NCBI GenBank assembly: GCA_020637165.1
Contig: JACJWN010000004.1
Span: forward strand, 62,001 to 126,000
DNA from: Mycolicibacterium sp.
GTDB taxonomy: Bacteria; Actinomycetota; Actinomycetes; Mycobacteriales; Mycobacteriaceae
Length of the DNA: 64,000 nucleotides
Reading direction: 5' to 3'
Shown here: in pieces, positions 8,602-17,283 of the stretch
Layout of the letters: each line of letters begins with the position of its first letter
How positions within the stretch are numbered: position 1 is the stretch's first letter
Notes under the pieces: generated by a model
Told to the model about the DNA's origin: nothing
Seen by the model: the letters and a program-made list of their open reading frames with translations, nothing else
Database searches by the model: none
Position numbers and translations under genes: made by a program

Positions 8602-9053
8602 CTCCCGAACAGCCGCTCGACATCGACGAACTGGCGCGGTCGATGCTGTTGCTGCACGGGGCTCATGACGATCGGCACCCGAGCGGCGATGACGACGACG
8701 CACCGACGTGGTCGAAGGCCCCGGACTTCGCCGGCGACCCCGAGCGGGCCTCCGCGGTCCATGAAGCCAGTCGGGCTGACCGGGAGCGCTACCTCACTTC
8801 CGGACTGGCCGACGTCGACTGCCGCTTCTGCCACGCCGCGGTCCGGGTGAAGAAACTGGGCGCCCCGCATACCGCGGTGCAGTGGAACACCGAGGCCTTG
8901 CGTCAGTGCGCGGTGTTCGCCGAGATCCGCGCCTCCGGTGGCGACAGTGCGCGGGCACGCTCCTGCCCGAAGCTGGCCGACAGCATCCGCCACGCCGTCG
9001 CGGAGGGCTGCCTTGAGGAGTACTCCAGCGCTCCCCCGCCCGGCGACGGGTGA
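8598..9053 (+). CDS. Conserved hypothetical protein, Rv3527-like
   Basis: A 151-residue protein starting at ATG 8598 inside the kshA stop (ATGA overlap), so it is translationally coupled to kshA. The N-terminal 45 residues are acidic (GDDDDAPTW). Four cysteines lie in the C-terminal half: CRFC, then single C at QCAVF and SCPKL, with a fifth in GCLEEY, so a metal or Fe-S site is possible. It is the positional equivalent of Rv3527. Its function is unknown; coupling to KshA suggests a part in steroid ring hydroxylation (inference only). Confidence 0.75.
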   Translation: MTPEQPLDIDELARSMLLLHGAHDDRHPSGDDDDAPTWSKAPDFAGDPERASAVHEASRADRERYLTSGLADVDCRFCHAAVRVKKLGAPHTAVQWNTEALRQCAVFAEIRASGGDSARARSCPKLADSIRHAVAEGCLEEYSSAPPPGDG

Positions 9054-9060
9054 CCTTCTC

Positions 9061-9128
9061 CTGCGCGAGCAGGCACAAAGTACCCCCGACAACGGCGTGT
9101 CGCAGACCTTTTGCGTCTGCTCGCGCCA
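9061..9128. repeat. Dispersed hairpin repeat, copy A (convergent gap)
   Basis: Outer arms GCGCGAGCAG (9063-9072) and CTGCTCGCGC (9117-9126) are perfect complements, with further pairing inside (CACAAAG/CTTTTGCGT). An inner stem CGACA/TGTCG (9087-9091/9098-9102) encloses a 6-nt loop. It lies between two convergent genes and could act as a bidirectional terminator. Related copies are at 51419 and 62643. Confidence 0.75.
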
Positions 9129-9136
9129 GAGGAGGC

Positions 9137-10297
9137 CTACAGACCCGTGAAGCGTTCCTTGACCTCATCCTCGGTCAGGCCGTAGTCGGCCAGCGAATAG
9201 CTGTGCCTGGGTGCACGACGGCCCTGCTTGCTGTCGGCGTCGGTGCGCTCGATGGCGCGGCGCGCCTCCTCGGTCATCACGATCCCGAAGGCCGCGTAAA
9301 TGTTCTCCACGGTGCCCAGCGGGTCAGCGACGAGGTCGGTGTAGTCCACGTCGACGAACTGCCGCGGATTGTGCTGCGCCCGAACCGCATTGAATCTCCG
9401 CAGGCCACGCGACCAGGTCTCGAGCGAGTCGGCACCGATGGTCGCCCCGACGAAGACCTCCGACCAGCCCGCGGTGGTGTGCTGAGCCAGCGAGCACATC
9501 GAGGCCATGATGGTCTCGGCCGGCCGGTGGCACTGGATCACCAGCGCGTCCGGATAGGTCGCCAGCAAGGCGTCCAGGGCGAACAGATGGCTCGGATTCT
9601 TCAGGACCCAACGCTTCTCGGCGTCATTGAGCCCGATCAGCTGCAGATTCCGCCGGTGACGCCGGTACGAGGGCGTCCAGTCCTGCCGGGCCAGCCACTG
9701 GGCATAGCTCGGGACGTGGGCCAGCGTCTCGTAGGACACCGAATGCACCGACTGCCGAAGCAGTTGCCAGCACTCCTCCACCTCGTCGGCGGTCATGTAG
9801 TGCAGACCGGTGTAGTCGGGATTCTCGCTGTGCGCTTTGGCGAACCGGGATTGCAGTTCGACGAACACCGGGTTGCTCGGCCAGGTCTCGCGCGGCGGCC
9901 GCGGCTGGGGGAATTCGGCCAGCCACAACTCGAGTCCCTGGTGGCGGGGGTCGCCGCACAGCAGTCGGTGCAGGGCCGTGGTTCCGGTCCGCGGCAGGCC
10001 GGTGACGAAGATCGGCGCGGTGATGTCCACCGCGGCGTGCTGCGGGTACTGCTTCCACGACGCCTCGCTGATCAGCCGTGCCACCAGCGCGTTGCGCAGG
10101 AAGAACCGCGACATCTTGCTGCCGACCACGGTGAGGCCGGCCTCCCGGCGGTAGGCCTCCAGCAAGACCGAGAGAGCCTCACCGTAGTTATCGTCACTGT
10201 AGTTGTCGTCTTGGTCACCGAAATCGTCGAGTCCGACGGCTCTGACCGCGGAGGCTTTCAGGTCCTCGACCGTCCCGACGTCGGTCCGCCCGGTCAC
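9137..10297 (-). CDS. PAPS-type sulfotransferase family protein, Rv3529c-like
   Basis: A 386-residue protein from GTG 10297, which overlaps the upstream SDR stop as GTGA; an in-frame start 18 bases further up is also open. The 5'-phosphosulfate-binding loop GLPRTGTT lies at about residues 100-107 after a hydrophobic strand, and LVIQCHRPAETIMASM carries the region of the 3'-phosphate-binding arginine/serine. These are hallmarks of the sulfotransferase fold. The acceptor is unknown. It is last in the DUF1214-SDR-sulfotransferase operon controlled by the KstR box at 12258, so a sterol-derived substrate is plausible. Confidence 0.85.
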   Translation of the reverse strand: MTGRTDVGTVEDLKASAVRAVGLDDFGDQDDNYSDDNYGEALSVLLEAYRREAGLTVVGSKMSRFFLRNALVARLISEASWKQYPQHAAVDITAPIFVTGLPRTGTTALHRLLCGDPRHQGLELWLAEFPQPRPPRETWPSNPVFVELQSRFAKAHSENPDYTGLHYMTADEVEECWQLLRQSVHSVSYETLAHVPSYAQWLARQDWTPSYRRHRRNLQLIGLNDAEKRWVLKNPSHLFALDALLATYPDALVIQCHRPAETIMASMCSLAQHTTAGWSEVFVGATIGADSLETWSRGLRRFNAVRAQHNPRQFVDVDYTDLVADPLGTVENIYAAFGIVMTEEARRAIERTDADSKQGRRAPRHSYSLADYGLTEDEVKERFTGL

Positions 10298-11076
10298 GCC
10301 TTGTACTCCCCGCAATTCACGTCCAGGGTCGCCCCGGTGATCCCGCTGGACAGATCGCTGGCCAGGAACAGAATCGCCGACGCGACCTCGTCCTCGGTCG
10401 GTAGCCGTTTGAGATCCGACTGCGCGGCGGTGGCGGCGTAGATCTGCTCGACCGTGGTTCCGTACTTGCCGGCCTGATGGGCGAAGTAGCTCTTCAGTGT
10501 TTCGCCCCAGATGTATCCCGGGGCCACCGAGTTCACCCGGATGCCCTGCTCACCCAATTCCGTTGCCAGCGAATGGGACATCGCCAGCAGCGCCGACTTG
10601 GCGGTCTTGTAGGCGCCGTACTTGGGCTGGGAGTGCCGGATCACCATCGAGTTGACATTGACCACCGCCCCCGCCGACTCGGCCAGCGCGGGGGTGAATC
10701 CCTGAATGAGCCGCAGCGCTCCGAGAACGGTCAGTTCGATCGCGTCCCGGATGTGCTGAAAGCTGGTGTCGGCCAGGGGTTTCATCGACGGCACCCGGAA
10801 GGCGTTGTTGATCAGGACGTCGACACGGCCGTAGGCGTCCAGGCTGTGGGCCACCAGGTTGCGAACCTGTTCATCGTCGGTGATATCGGTGGTGACCGGA
10901 ACCGCCCGACGGCCTAGCGCACTGACCTGCTCGGCGATCTCCTCCAGTCGCGCAGGGGTGCGTGCGGCCAGTACCAGATCGGCTCCCTGTTCGGCGCACC
11001 GGCGCGCGAGAGTACTGCCGAGAGCGGGTCCGACACCGCTGATCACCGCGACCTTGCCATCCAGCATGCCTGCCAT
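10294..11076 (-). CDS. Short-chain dehydrogenase/reductase, Rv3530c-like
   Basis: A 260-residue classical SDR. The cofactor loop is SGVGPALG (residues 13-20), the NNAG position reads NNAF (90-93), and the catalytic set is S143, Y156 and K160. The C-terminal GAT...VNCGEYKA end is typical. Expected chemistry is NAD(P)-dependent oxidation or reduction of a hydroxyl or keto steroid or acyl-CoA; the exact step is not known. Its start is immediately after the stop of the DUF1214 gene (no gap), and its stop overlaps the sulfotransferase GTG. Confidence 0.88.
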   Translation of the reverse strand: MAGMLDGKVAVISGVGPALGSTLARRCAEQGADLVLAARTPARLEEIAEQVSALGRRAVPVTTDITDDEQVRNLVAHSLDAYGRVDVLINNAFRVPSMKPLADTSFQHIRDAIELTVLGALRLIQGFTPALAESAGAVVNVNSMVIRHSQPKYGAYKTAKSALLAMSHSLATELGEQGIRVNSVAPGYIWGETLKSYFAHQAGKYGTTVEQIYAATAAQSDLKRLPTEDEVASAILFLASDLSSGITGATLDVNCGEYKA

Positions 11077-12207
11077 CTAGCCCACCATCCGATTGGCGAT
11101 CTGGTTCTGCCGCAGGGCGATTCGATCCCGCCAGTCCCACTCGGTGATCTTGTTGTCATTGTGATACGGCAGCCGGTGTCCGACTTGGCCGATGTCGACG
11201 AGTTCGACGACGGGACCGTCGGCGGCGGTCAGTGGGCGAGACACCCGCTGCCAGCGGAACTGGAGAAAACCCTTGCGGTGTCCGAGGGTCTCGACCCAGT
11301 TGGTGACACCGGGGTTGCGTTCGGACACCACGATCCGGATGTTTCCGTCCGGATCGGATTGGGCTTGGGTTCCGTTCAGCGACGTCTGGTGATTGATGTA
11401 GTCCAGCGAGATGTACCACAGGCTGCCCAACTGGAACCCCAGGTACGGCGCGTCGGTGACCGGCAGGGTGATGATCAGCGCCTGATCCTCAGCGAGATCG
11501 AAGTGGCCGGCCGAGGAGTACTGGGTCGCCAGGCCGCCGGGGGTCAGCCGCGGCGCGACCATCGTGTTGACCGGGATGTTGGTGTAGAACCATTGCGGAA
11601 ACTGCAGCCAGGTCTTCACCCGCTGGACGAGTTGTTTGCCTGCTGTCGCCCAACGCTTTTCGATGAGGTCCCGGGTCAGCGGCGGGGGCGCCGTTCCCGC
11701 GGTGTCGGTCCGGGCGATCGCGACGACGCCCCGCCGGGCGGTCCAGTCGTTGTAGACCTCCCTGATCACCAGCTGGGCGTTGTCGGCCGGGGTGAATCGC
11801 CACTCGAAATCCCCGTGGGAGTCGATGTAGAGCTCGCGGTCGTCGAAGGCGGTTTCGCTGTCGGGCACGTTGGCGTCGGTGTACTGACCGCCGAGCAGCT
11901 GGAAGCTCAGGTCGGTGGTGGTGCCGCGGGTTCCGGTGACCACGTATTCATGACCGCCCCGGACCCGGGTGCCGAAGTACAGGGTGTCCGGATTGTCCAG
12001 CCCCATCTTGGTGAACGGCCCCGTGCCGGAGTGCAGAAAGGGGTGATCGCGGTCGTAGTCGAATGCCAGATGCATGCAGCCGGCGACGCAACCGGCAAGA
12101 TATTGCAGACCCTCGAGCAGATCGGCTTCGGTCTCGATGTGAGGAGCCTCGCGCACCAGTCGCTCGGCCTCCGCGACGGCCTCCCGCAGCGGCTGTGAAT
12201 AGTCCAC
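11077..12207 (-). CDS. DUF1214-domain protein, Rv3531c-like
   Basis: A 376-residue protein of the DUF1214/DUF1254 type. Its C-terminal half contains the beta-rich segments PYLGFQLGSLWYISLDY and NIRIVVSERNPGVTNW typical of that family. No catalytic motif is evident. It matches Rv3531c in position and is first in a three-gene operon behind a perfect KstR box at 12258-12271. The function is not known; steroid-inducible expression is inferred from the operator. Confidence 0.8.
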   Translation of the reverse strand: MDYSQPLREAVAEAERLVREAPHIETEADLLEGLQYLAGCVAGCMHLAFDYDRDHPFLHSGTGPFTKMGLDNPDTLYFGTRVRGGHEYVVTGTRGTTTDLSFQLLGGQYTDANVPDSETAFDDRELYIDSHGDFEWRFTPADNAQLVIREVYNDWTARRGVVAIARTDTAGTAPPPLTRDLIEKRWATAGKQLVQRVKTWLQFPQWFYTNIPVNTMVAPRLTPGGLATQYSSAGHFDLAEDQALIITLPVTDAPYLGFQLGSLWYISLDYINHQTSLNGTQAQSDPDGNIRIVVSERNPGVTNWVETLGHRKGFLQFRWQRVSRPLTAADGPVVELVDIGQVGHRLPYHNDNKITEWDWRDRIALRQNQIANRMVG

Positions 12208-12257
12208 CGGGCCTCCGCGTTTCTCCTCCGGACCGCATGCCGTCTCCTGAAGAAACC

Positions 12258-12271
12258 TAGAACGTGTTCTA
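12258..12271. promoter_or_regulatory. KstR operator upstream of the DUF1214 operon
   Basis: TAGAACGTGTTCTA is an exact consensus match 50 bp before the leftward DUF1214 start. The gene on the other side (recQ-like) ends rather than starts here. Confidence 0.87.
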
Positions 12272-12299
12272 GCGTCGAGTCAACCGTGACCGGACCCTG

Positions 12300-14405
12300 T
12301 CAGGTCACACTGGCCAGGGCGAACGGGAGGACCGCACCCGCACCGGCCTGCCGCAGCACCCTGGCCGCCATCGTCAGGGTCCAGCCGGTGTCGGTCACGT
12401 CGTCGATCAGCAGCACGGGTCCGGTCAGTTCCCCGAGTTCGGGCACCACCCACGAATCGGCCAGCGCCGCCACACGCAGCGCGGAGTTGGCGGCGACCAC
12501 CGGTTGACGACCGGGACGGTGACGCAGGATGCCCAGGTTGGCCAGCCTGCCCAGTCCGGCGAGGCCGTCTACCAGTGAGCGGATCAAGATCGGGTGGGTG
12601 CTCGAGTCCAGCCCCATCACCGCGACCGGCCGCTCCTGCCACGGCCAGGCCGCCAACACCTCGACCGCCGCGTCCAGCAACTCAGGAGGCACCGAGGCGT
12701 CCGGGGCGTCGAGCAATCGGCGAAGCCGCACTCCCCAGCCCAGGTCGGTCAGGCGGCCGATGGCCCGCCCCGGAGCCGGACCGTCGTTGATGCGACCCCG
12801 CAGTCCGGCGAACCGTTCCGGACCCAGTGTGGACATGCCGGTCGGCCACTGCTTGCGCGGGCTGATCTCGACACCGGGCCGCTGCAGGCGTGTCCTGGCG
12901 GCCTCGACGACCCGCGATTCGACCTGCCCGTCCCGTTGGACGCCAGTGCAGTTGTCACATCGTCCGCACGCCGCGCCGTCGGCCAGTTCGGGGTCGTCCA
13001 ACTGGGCGCGCAGGAAGGCCATCCGACACCCCTCGGTGGACTGGTAATCGAGCATCGCCTGCTGTTCACGACGGCGGGCGTCATCGAGCTTGCGGTAGCG
13101 CGCCTCGTCATAGAACCAGGGCTCACCGGTGGCGATCCACCCGCCTTTGACACGTCGCACCGCACCGTCGACATCGAGGACCTTCAGCACCATCTCCAGC
13201 CGGGACCGGCCGAGGTCGACCATCGGCTCGAGGGCGGCAGTGGATTGCGCCCGCTGACCATCCAGAGCGTCGATCACCCTGCGCACCACCGGTTCGGACG
13301 GAAACGCCACCGATGCGAAGTAACTCCAGATATCCCGGTCCTCGCTGCCGGGCAACAGGATCACCTGCGCCGAGTCGGTGCCACGGCCGGCACGGCCGAC
13401 CTGCTGGTAGTAGGAGATCGGCGAGGCCGGCGCCCCGAGATGAACGACGAAACCGAGGTCCGGTTTGTCGAACCCCATACCGAGCGCGGAGGTCGCCACC
13501 AGAGCCTTGACCCGGTTGGCCAACAGGTCGGCTTCGAGTTGCTCCCGTTCGGAGGGATCGGTCGCCCCGGTGTAGGCCGCGACATCGTGGCCCAGTTCCC
13601 GCAACAGTGTGGCGAGGTCGCGGGCTCCCGCCACCGTCAGCGTGTAGATGATCCCCGAACCCTCAAGGGAATCAAGCTGTTCGGCGATCCATGCGGCCCG
13701 CTGGGCCGCCGACGGAATCCGAACCACCGACAGGTGCAGCGACTCACGGTCCAGGCCGCCGCGCAGCACCAGGGTGTCCGTTCCGCCGACACCGAGTTGC
13801 GCGGCGACGTCCTCGACAACGCGGTCATTGGCCGTCGCGGTGGTGGCCAGCACCGGGGTATCGACGCCCAGTTCGGCGATCAGGGTGCGGATGCGCCGGT
13901 AATCCGGCCGGAAGTCGTGGCCCCAGTCCGAGACGCAGTGCGCCTCGTCGACGACGACGAGGCCGGCGTCGGCGGCCAGGGACGGCAGCACGGTGTCGCG
14001 AAAGTCCGGGTTGTTCAGCCGCTCCGGGCTCACCAACAGCACGTCGACCTCACCGGCGGCGACCCGTCCGCGCACCTCGTCCCACTCGGTGACATTGCCG
14101 GAATTGATGGTGGCGGCCCGCACCCCGGCGCACTGCGCGGCGGCAACCTGGTTGCGCATCAGGGCCAGCAGCGGCGAGACGATGACGGTGGCACCACGGC
14201 CCTGTTCCCGCAGCAGCTTGGCTGCGATGAAGTAGACCGCCGACTTTCCCCAGCCGGTGCGTTGGACCACCAGGGCCCGGCGGCGCCCGACGACCAGCGC
14301 CTCAATCGCGGCCCACTGGTCGTCGCGGAGTACCGCCTCGGATCCGGCGAGCTGTTCGAGGATCGCCTGGGCGCGGTCGCGGAGGGTCACAGCCCCATCG
14401 TGCAC
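12300..14405 (-). CDS. RecQ-family ATP-dependent DNA helicase with C-terminal phosphoribosyltransferase-like domain
   Basis: A 701-residue protein. The N-terminal helicase core has Walker A TGWGKS (residues 50-55), DEAH (153-156), TTATA (188-192) and QQVGRAGR (334-341). Four cysteines C460, C480, C483 and C486 form a RecQ-type zinc site. A C-terminal extension of about 200 residues ends with VLLIDDVTDTGWT (residues 664-676), which looks like the PRPP-binding loop of type I phosphoribosyltransferases, as seen in some actinobacterial RecQ-like proteins. RecQ enzymes unwind DNA 3'-5' in recombination and repair. It interrupts the steroid island at the place of PPE61/PPE62 in M. tuberculosis and has no KstR box of its own. 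Confidence 0.88.
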   Translation of the reverse strand: MHDGAVTLRDRAQAILEQLAGSEAVLRDDQWAAIEALVVGRRRALVVQRTGWGKSAVYFIAAKLLREQGRGATVIVSPLLALMRNQVAAAQCAGVRAATINSGNVTEWDEVRGRVAAGEVDVLLVSPERLNNPDFRDTVLPSLAADAGLVVVDEAHCVSDWGHDFRPDYRRIRTLIAELGVDTPVLATTATANDRVVEDVAAQLGVGGTDTLVLRGGLDRESLHLSVVRIPSAAQRAAWIAEQLDSLEGSGIIYTLTVAGARDLATLLRELGHDVAAYTGATDPSEREQLEADLLANRVKALVATSALGMGFDKPDLGFVVHLGAPASPISYYQQVGRAGRGTDSAQVILLPGSEDRDIWSYFASVAFPSEPVVRRVIDALDGQRAQSTAALEPMVDLGRSRLEMVLKVLDVDGAVRRVKGGWIATGEPWFYDEARYRKLDDARRREQQAMLDYQSTEGCRMAFLRAQLDDPELADGAACGRCDNCTGVQRDGQVESRVVEAARTRLQRPGVEISPRKQWPTGMSTLGPERFAGLRGRINDGPAPGRAIGRLTDLGWGVRLRRLLDAPDASVPPELLDAAVEVLAAWPWQERPVAVMGLDSSTHPILIRSLVDGLAGLGRLANLGILRHRPGRQPVVAANSALRVAALADSWVVPELGELTGPVLLIDDVTDTGWTLTMAARVLRQAGAGAVLPFALASVT

Positions 14406-14436
14406 CCCGTGCCCGACAGCCCCGCGGGCGACGGGG

Positions 14437-15471
14437 TCAACCCCGGTCGCCCTCCTGCTCGCGTCTGAGCTCGAGGGCGATGTCGATGAGCTGGTCCTCC
14501 TGCCCGCCGATCAGCTTTCGCTGCCCGGCACGGTGCAGCAGTTGGTGGGCCGGTACACCGTAGCGTTCGGACTGCCGGATCGCGTGCTTGAGGAAGCTGG
14601 AGTACACCCCCGAGTAACCCATGACCAGTGCGTTGCGGTCCAGCAGGCATTCCGCGGGCATCGCCTTGGCCACGACGTCCTCCGCCGCATCGGCGATGTC
14701 GAAGAAGTCGATGCCGGTCTTCACCCCGATCTTGTCGAAGACGCCGATCAGCGCCTCCACGGGGGCGTTGCCCGCCCCGGCGCCGAAGCGCCGGCAGCTT
14801 CCGTCGATCTGCTTGGCTCCGGCCCGCACCGCCTCCACCGAGTTGGCCACGCCCAGACCGAGGTTTTCGTGGCCGTGGAAACCGACCTCGGCGTCCGAAC
14901 CCAATTCGGCCACTAGTGCCGAGACCCGGTCGGCGACATCGCTGAGAACCAGCGCCCCGGCCGAGTCGACGACGTAGACGCACTGGCATCCGGCGTCGGC
15001 CATGATGCGGGCCTGGGCGGCCAGTTTGTCCGGGCTGATGGTGTGGCTCATCATCAGGAAACCGACCGTCTGGAGTCCAAGTTCGCGGGCAAGGCCGAAG
15101 TGCTGGATCGAGACGTCGGCCTCCGTGCAGTGGGTCGCGATCCGGCAGATCGTCCCGCCGTTGTCCTGCGCCTCCCGGATGTCGTCCTTGGTTCCCACAC
15201 CCGGCAGCATCAGGAATGCGATCCGGGCCTCCCGGGCGGTCTCGGCGGCAATCCTGATCAAGCGCTGCTCGGGAACTCTCGAGAATCCGTAGTTGAAGCT
15301 CGACCCGCCCAATCCGTCGCCGTGGGTCACCTCGATCACCGGGACGCCGGCCGCGTCGAGGGCCGCGACGATCCCGTGCACCTCCTCCTCGGTGAACTGA
15401 TGACGCTTGTGGTGCGAACCGTCCCGCAGCGAGGTGTCGGTGATCCGGACGTCGAAGATGTGATCGGTCAT
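14437..15471 (-). CDS. hsaF: 4-hydroxy-2-oxohexanoate aldolase HsaF
   Basis: A 344-residue class II pyruvate aldolase of the DmpG/BphI type. The N-terminal signature [19 protein letters not shown] holds the conserved R and D of the active site, and FHGHENLG supplies two metal-binding histidines. It splits 4-hydroxy-2-oxohexanoate from rings A/B into pyruvate and propanal, channelling the aldehyde to HsaG. The ATG at 15471 overlaps the hsaG stop (ATGA); the frame is open upstream but belongs to hsaG sequence there. It is the last gene of the leftward hsaE-hsaG-hsaF operon. Confidence 0.95.
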   Translation of the reverse strand: MTDHIFDVRITDTSLRDGSHHKRHQFTEEEVHGIVAALDAAGVPVIEVTHGDGLGGSSFNYGFSRVPEQRLIRIAAETAREARIAFLMLPGVGTKDDIREAQDNGGTICRIATHCTEADVSIQHFGLARELGLQTVGFLMMSHTISPDKLAAQARIMADAGCQCVYVVDSAGALVLSDVADRVSALVAELGSDAEVGFHGHENLGLGVANSVEAVRAGAKQIDGSCRRFGAGAGNAPVEALIGVFDKIGVKTGIDFFDIADAAEDVVAKAMPAECLLDRNALVMGYSGVYSSFLKHAIRQSERYGVPAHQLLHRAGQRKLIGGQEDQLIDIALELRREQEGDRG

Positions 15472-16397
15472 CACGCCCCTCCCGATGGGCTCGTCGCACG
15501 TTTGGCGATCTCCTCGCCGACCTTGGTGGCCGCGGCGGTCATGATGTCCAGGTTGCCCGCATACGGGGGCAGATAATCCCCGGCCCCCTCGACCTCGATG
15601 AACGTCGTCACCACATGCTGGCCGCCGTTGACCACCGAGGGCTCCTCGAACTGCGGTTCGTTGAGCAGCCGGTACCCCGGAACGTAGGTCTGGACTTCGG
15701 CCACCACGTCCCGGATCGACCTGGCGATCGCGTCGCGGTCGGCGTCCTCGGGGATCGCGCAAAAGATAGTGTCGCGCATGATCATCGGAGGGTCGGCCGG
15801 ATTGAGGATGATGATCGCCTTACCCCGCCCGGCCCCGCCGATGGTCTGCACACCCCGGCTGGTGGTCTTGGTGAACTCGTCGATGTTGGCCCGGGTGCCC
15901 GGCCCGGCCGACACCGACGCCACCGAGGCCACGATCTCGGCGTAGGGCACCCCGCCTCGGTCCGCCACCGCACGCGACACCGCGTGGACGATCGGGATGG
16001 TGGCCTGTCCCCCGCAGGTGACCATGTTGACGTTCGGGGCCCCGAGGTGCTCGGTCAGGTTCGCCGGTGGCACCACTCCGGGTCCGACGGCGGCCGGGGT
16101 CAGGTCGATCGCGGTGATGCCGGCCTCCCGGTAGCGGGGCGCGGCCTCCCGGTGGACGTAGGCCGAGGTGGCCTCGAAGACCATGTCTGGCCTCTCGGAC
16201 TGGTCGAGAAGCCAGTCGACGCCCTCGTGGCTGGTCTCGAGGCCCAGTGCGCGGGCCCGGGCAAGACCCTCGCTGGCCGGGTCGATACCGATCATCCAGC
16301 GCGGTTCCAGCCATTCCGAGCGCAGCAGTTTGTAGAGCAGATCGGTGCTGATGTTGCCGGAGCCGACGATCGCGACGGATTTCCTGGGTGAGCCCAT
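15471..16397 (-). CDS. hsaG: Acylating propanal/acetaldehyde dehydrogenase HsaG
   Basis: A 308-residue DmpF/BphJ-type dehydrogenase that converts propanal plus CoA and NAD+ to propionyl-CoA in complex with HsaF. The Rossmann motif [10 protein letters not shown] is at residues 8-17, and the catalytic cysteine C128 lies in [15 protein letters not shown] 16397 is chosen because AGGAG stands 5 bp upstream; an in-frame start 15 bases earlier is weaker. The gap to hsaE is 27 bp. Confidence 0.94.
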   Translation of the reverse strand: MGSPRKSVAIVGSGNISTDLLYKLLRSEWLEPRWMIGIDPASEGLARARALGLETSHEGVDWLLDQSERPDMVFEATSAYVHREAAPRYREAGITAIDLTPAAVGPGVVPPANLTEHLGAPNVNMVTCGGQATIPIVHAVSRAVADRGGVPYAEIVASVASVSAGPGTRANIDEFTKTTSRGVQTIGGAGRGKAIIILNPADPPMIMRDTIFCAIPEDADRDAIARSIRDVVAEVQTYVPGYRLLNEPQFEEPSVVNGGQHVVTTFIEVEGAGDYLPPYAGNLDIMTAAATKVGEEIAKRATSPSGGA

Positions 16398-16424
16398 GGT
16401 GCTCCTAATCAACAGACAACCGGC

Positions 16425-17210
16425 CTAATCAAAAGACAACCGAACTGTGCCCAGCCCGGCGAAGTCGGCCACGAAGTGATCGCCCGGGCGGACGTCGATG
16501 GCCCGGGTGCAGGAACCGGGCAGCACGATGTCCCCGGCCCGCAGCCGGACTCCGAAGCCGTCGACCTTGCGGGCCAGCCACGCCACCGCGGTCACCGGGT
16601 TACCCAATACGGCGTCGCTGCGCCCCTCGGCCACCACCTCGCCGTTGCGAGTCAGGACAGCGTCGATACCGGTGATGTCGACGTCCTTGGGCGACACCCG
16701 TTGCGGCCCCAACACGAATCCAGCCGACGAGGCGTTGTCGGCGATGGTGTCGCACAGTCCGATTTTCCACTCCTTGATCCGGGTATCGATGAGCTCGATG
16801 GCGGGTGCGAACGCCGCCGTAGCGGCGAGCACGTCGTCCTCAGTGCATCCTGATCCAGGAAGGTCCGCGGCCAGGATGAACCCCACCTCGACCTCGACCC
16901 GGGGAAACAGGTAGCGGTTCGCCTCGACCGGGGTGTCCTCGAACACCTCCATATCGGCCAGGAGATGTCCGTAGTCGGGTTCGTCAACGCCCATCATGGT
17001 CTGCATCGCCTCCGAGGACAGTCCGACCTTGTGGCCCACCACCCGAGCGCCCTCGGCGACGCGCTGTCGGATGTTGATCAGCTGGATCTCGTAGGCGTCG
17101 ACGACATCTATCGCGGGGTGCGCCGCGGTGAGCGGCGCCAACGGCTCCCTGATGCGCTCCGCCTCAGCCAGATCGGCGGCCAGTTCGGCACGGGTCTGGT
17201 CGCTCAGCAT
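16425..17210 (-). CDS. hsaE: 2-hydroxyhexa-2,4-dienoate hydratase HsaE
   Basis: A 261-residue member of the MhpD/fumarylacetoacetase-like hydratase family. Landmarks are VGHKVGLSSEAMQTMMGV, EVEVGFILAADLP (metal-binding acidic cluster) and the C-terminal VDGFGVRLRAGDIVLPGS. It hydrates the dienoate released by HsaD to 4-hydroxy-2-oxohexanoate. It is first in the hsaE-hsaG-hsaF operon, divergent from kstD, and shares the KstR operator at 17268. Confidence 0.94.
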   Translation of the reverse strand: MLSDQTRAELAADLAEAERIREPLAPLTAAHPAIDVVDAYEIQLINIRQRVAEGARVVGHKVGLSSEAMQTMMGVDEPDYGHLLADMEVFEDTPVEANRYLFPRVEVEVGFILAADLPGSGCTEDDVLAATAAFAPAIELIDTRIKEWKIGLCDTIADNASSAGFVLGPQRVSPKDVDITGIDAVLTRNGEVVAEGRSDAVLGNPVTAVAWLARKVDGFGVRLRAGDIVLPGSCTRAIDVRPGDHFVADFAGLGTVRLSFD

Positions 17211-17267
17211 TTCCGGATCCCATCATCGACGTCCACAGCCGCCAGTAGCGCCCGCACCGGCCAATTC

Positions 17268-17281
17268 TATAACGTGTTCTA
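17268..17281. promoter_or_regulatory. KstR operator between hsaE and kstD
   Basis: TATAACGTGTTCTA fits the consensus. It ends only 2 nt before the kstD ATG and is 57 bp from the hsaE start. Confidence 0.87.
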
Positions 17282-17283
17282 GT

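Noticed and set aside
12594..14468. 624-codon rightward frame opposite the RecQ-like gene
   Set aside because: No recognisable motif; the opposite strand encodes a full helicase with all motifs.
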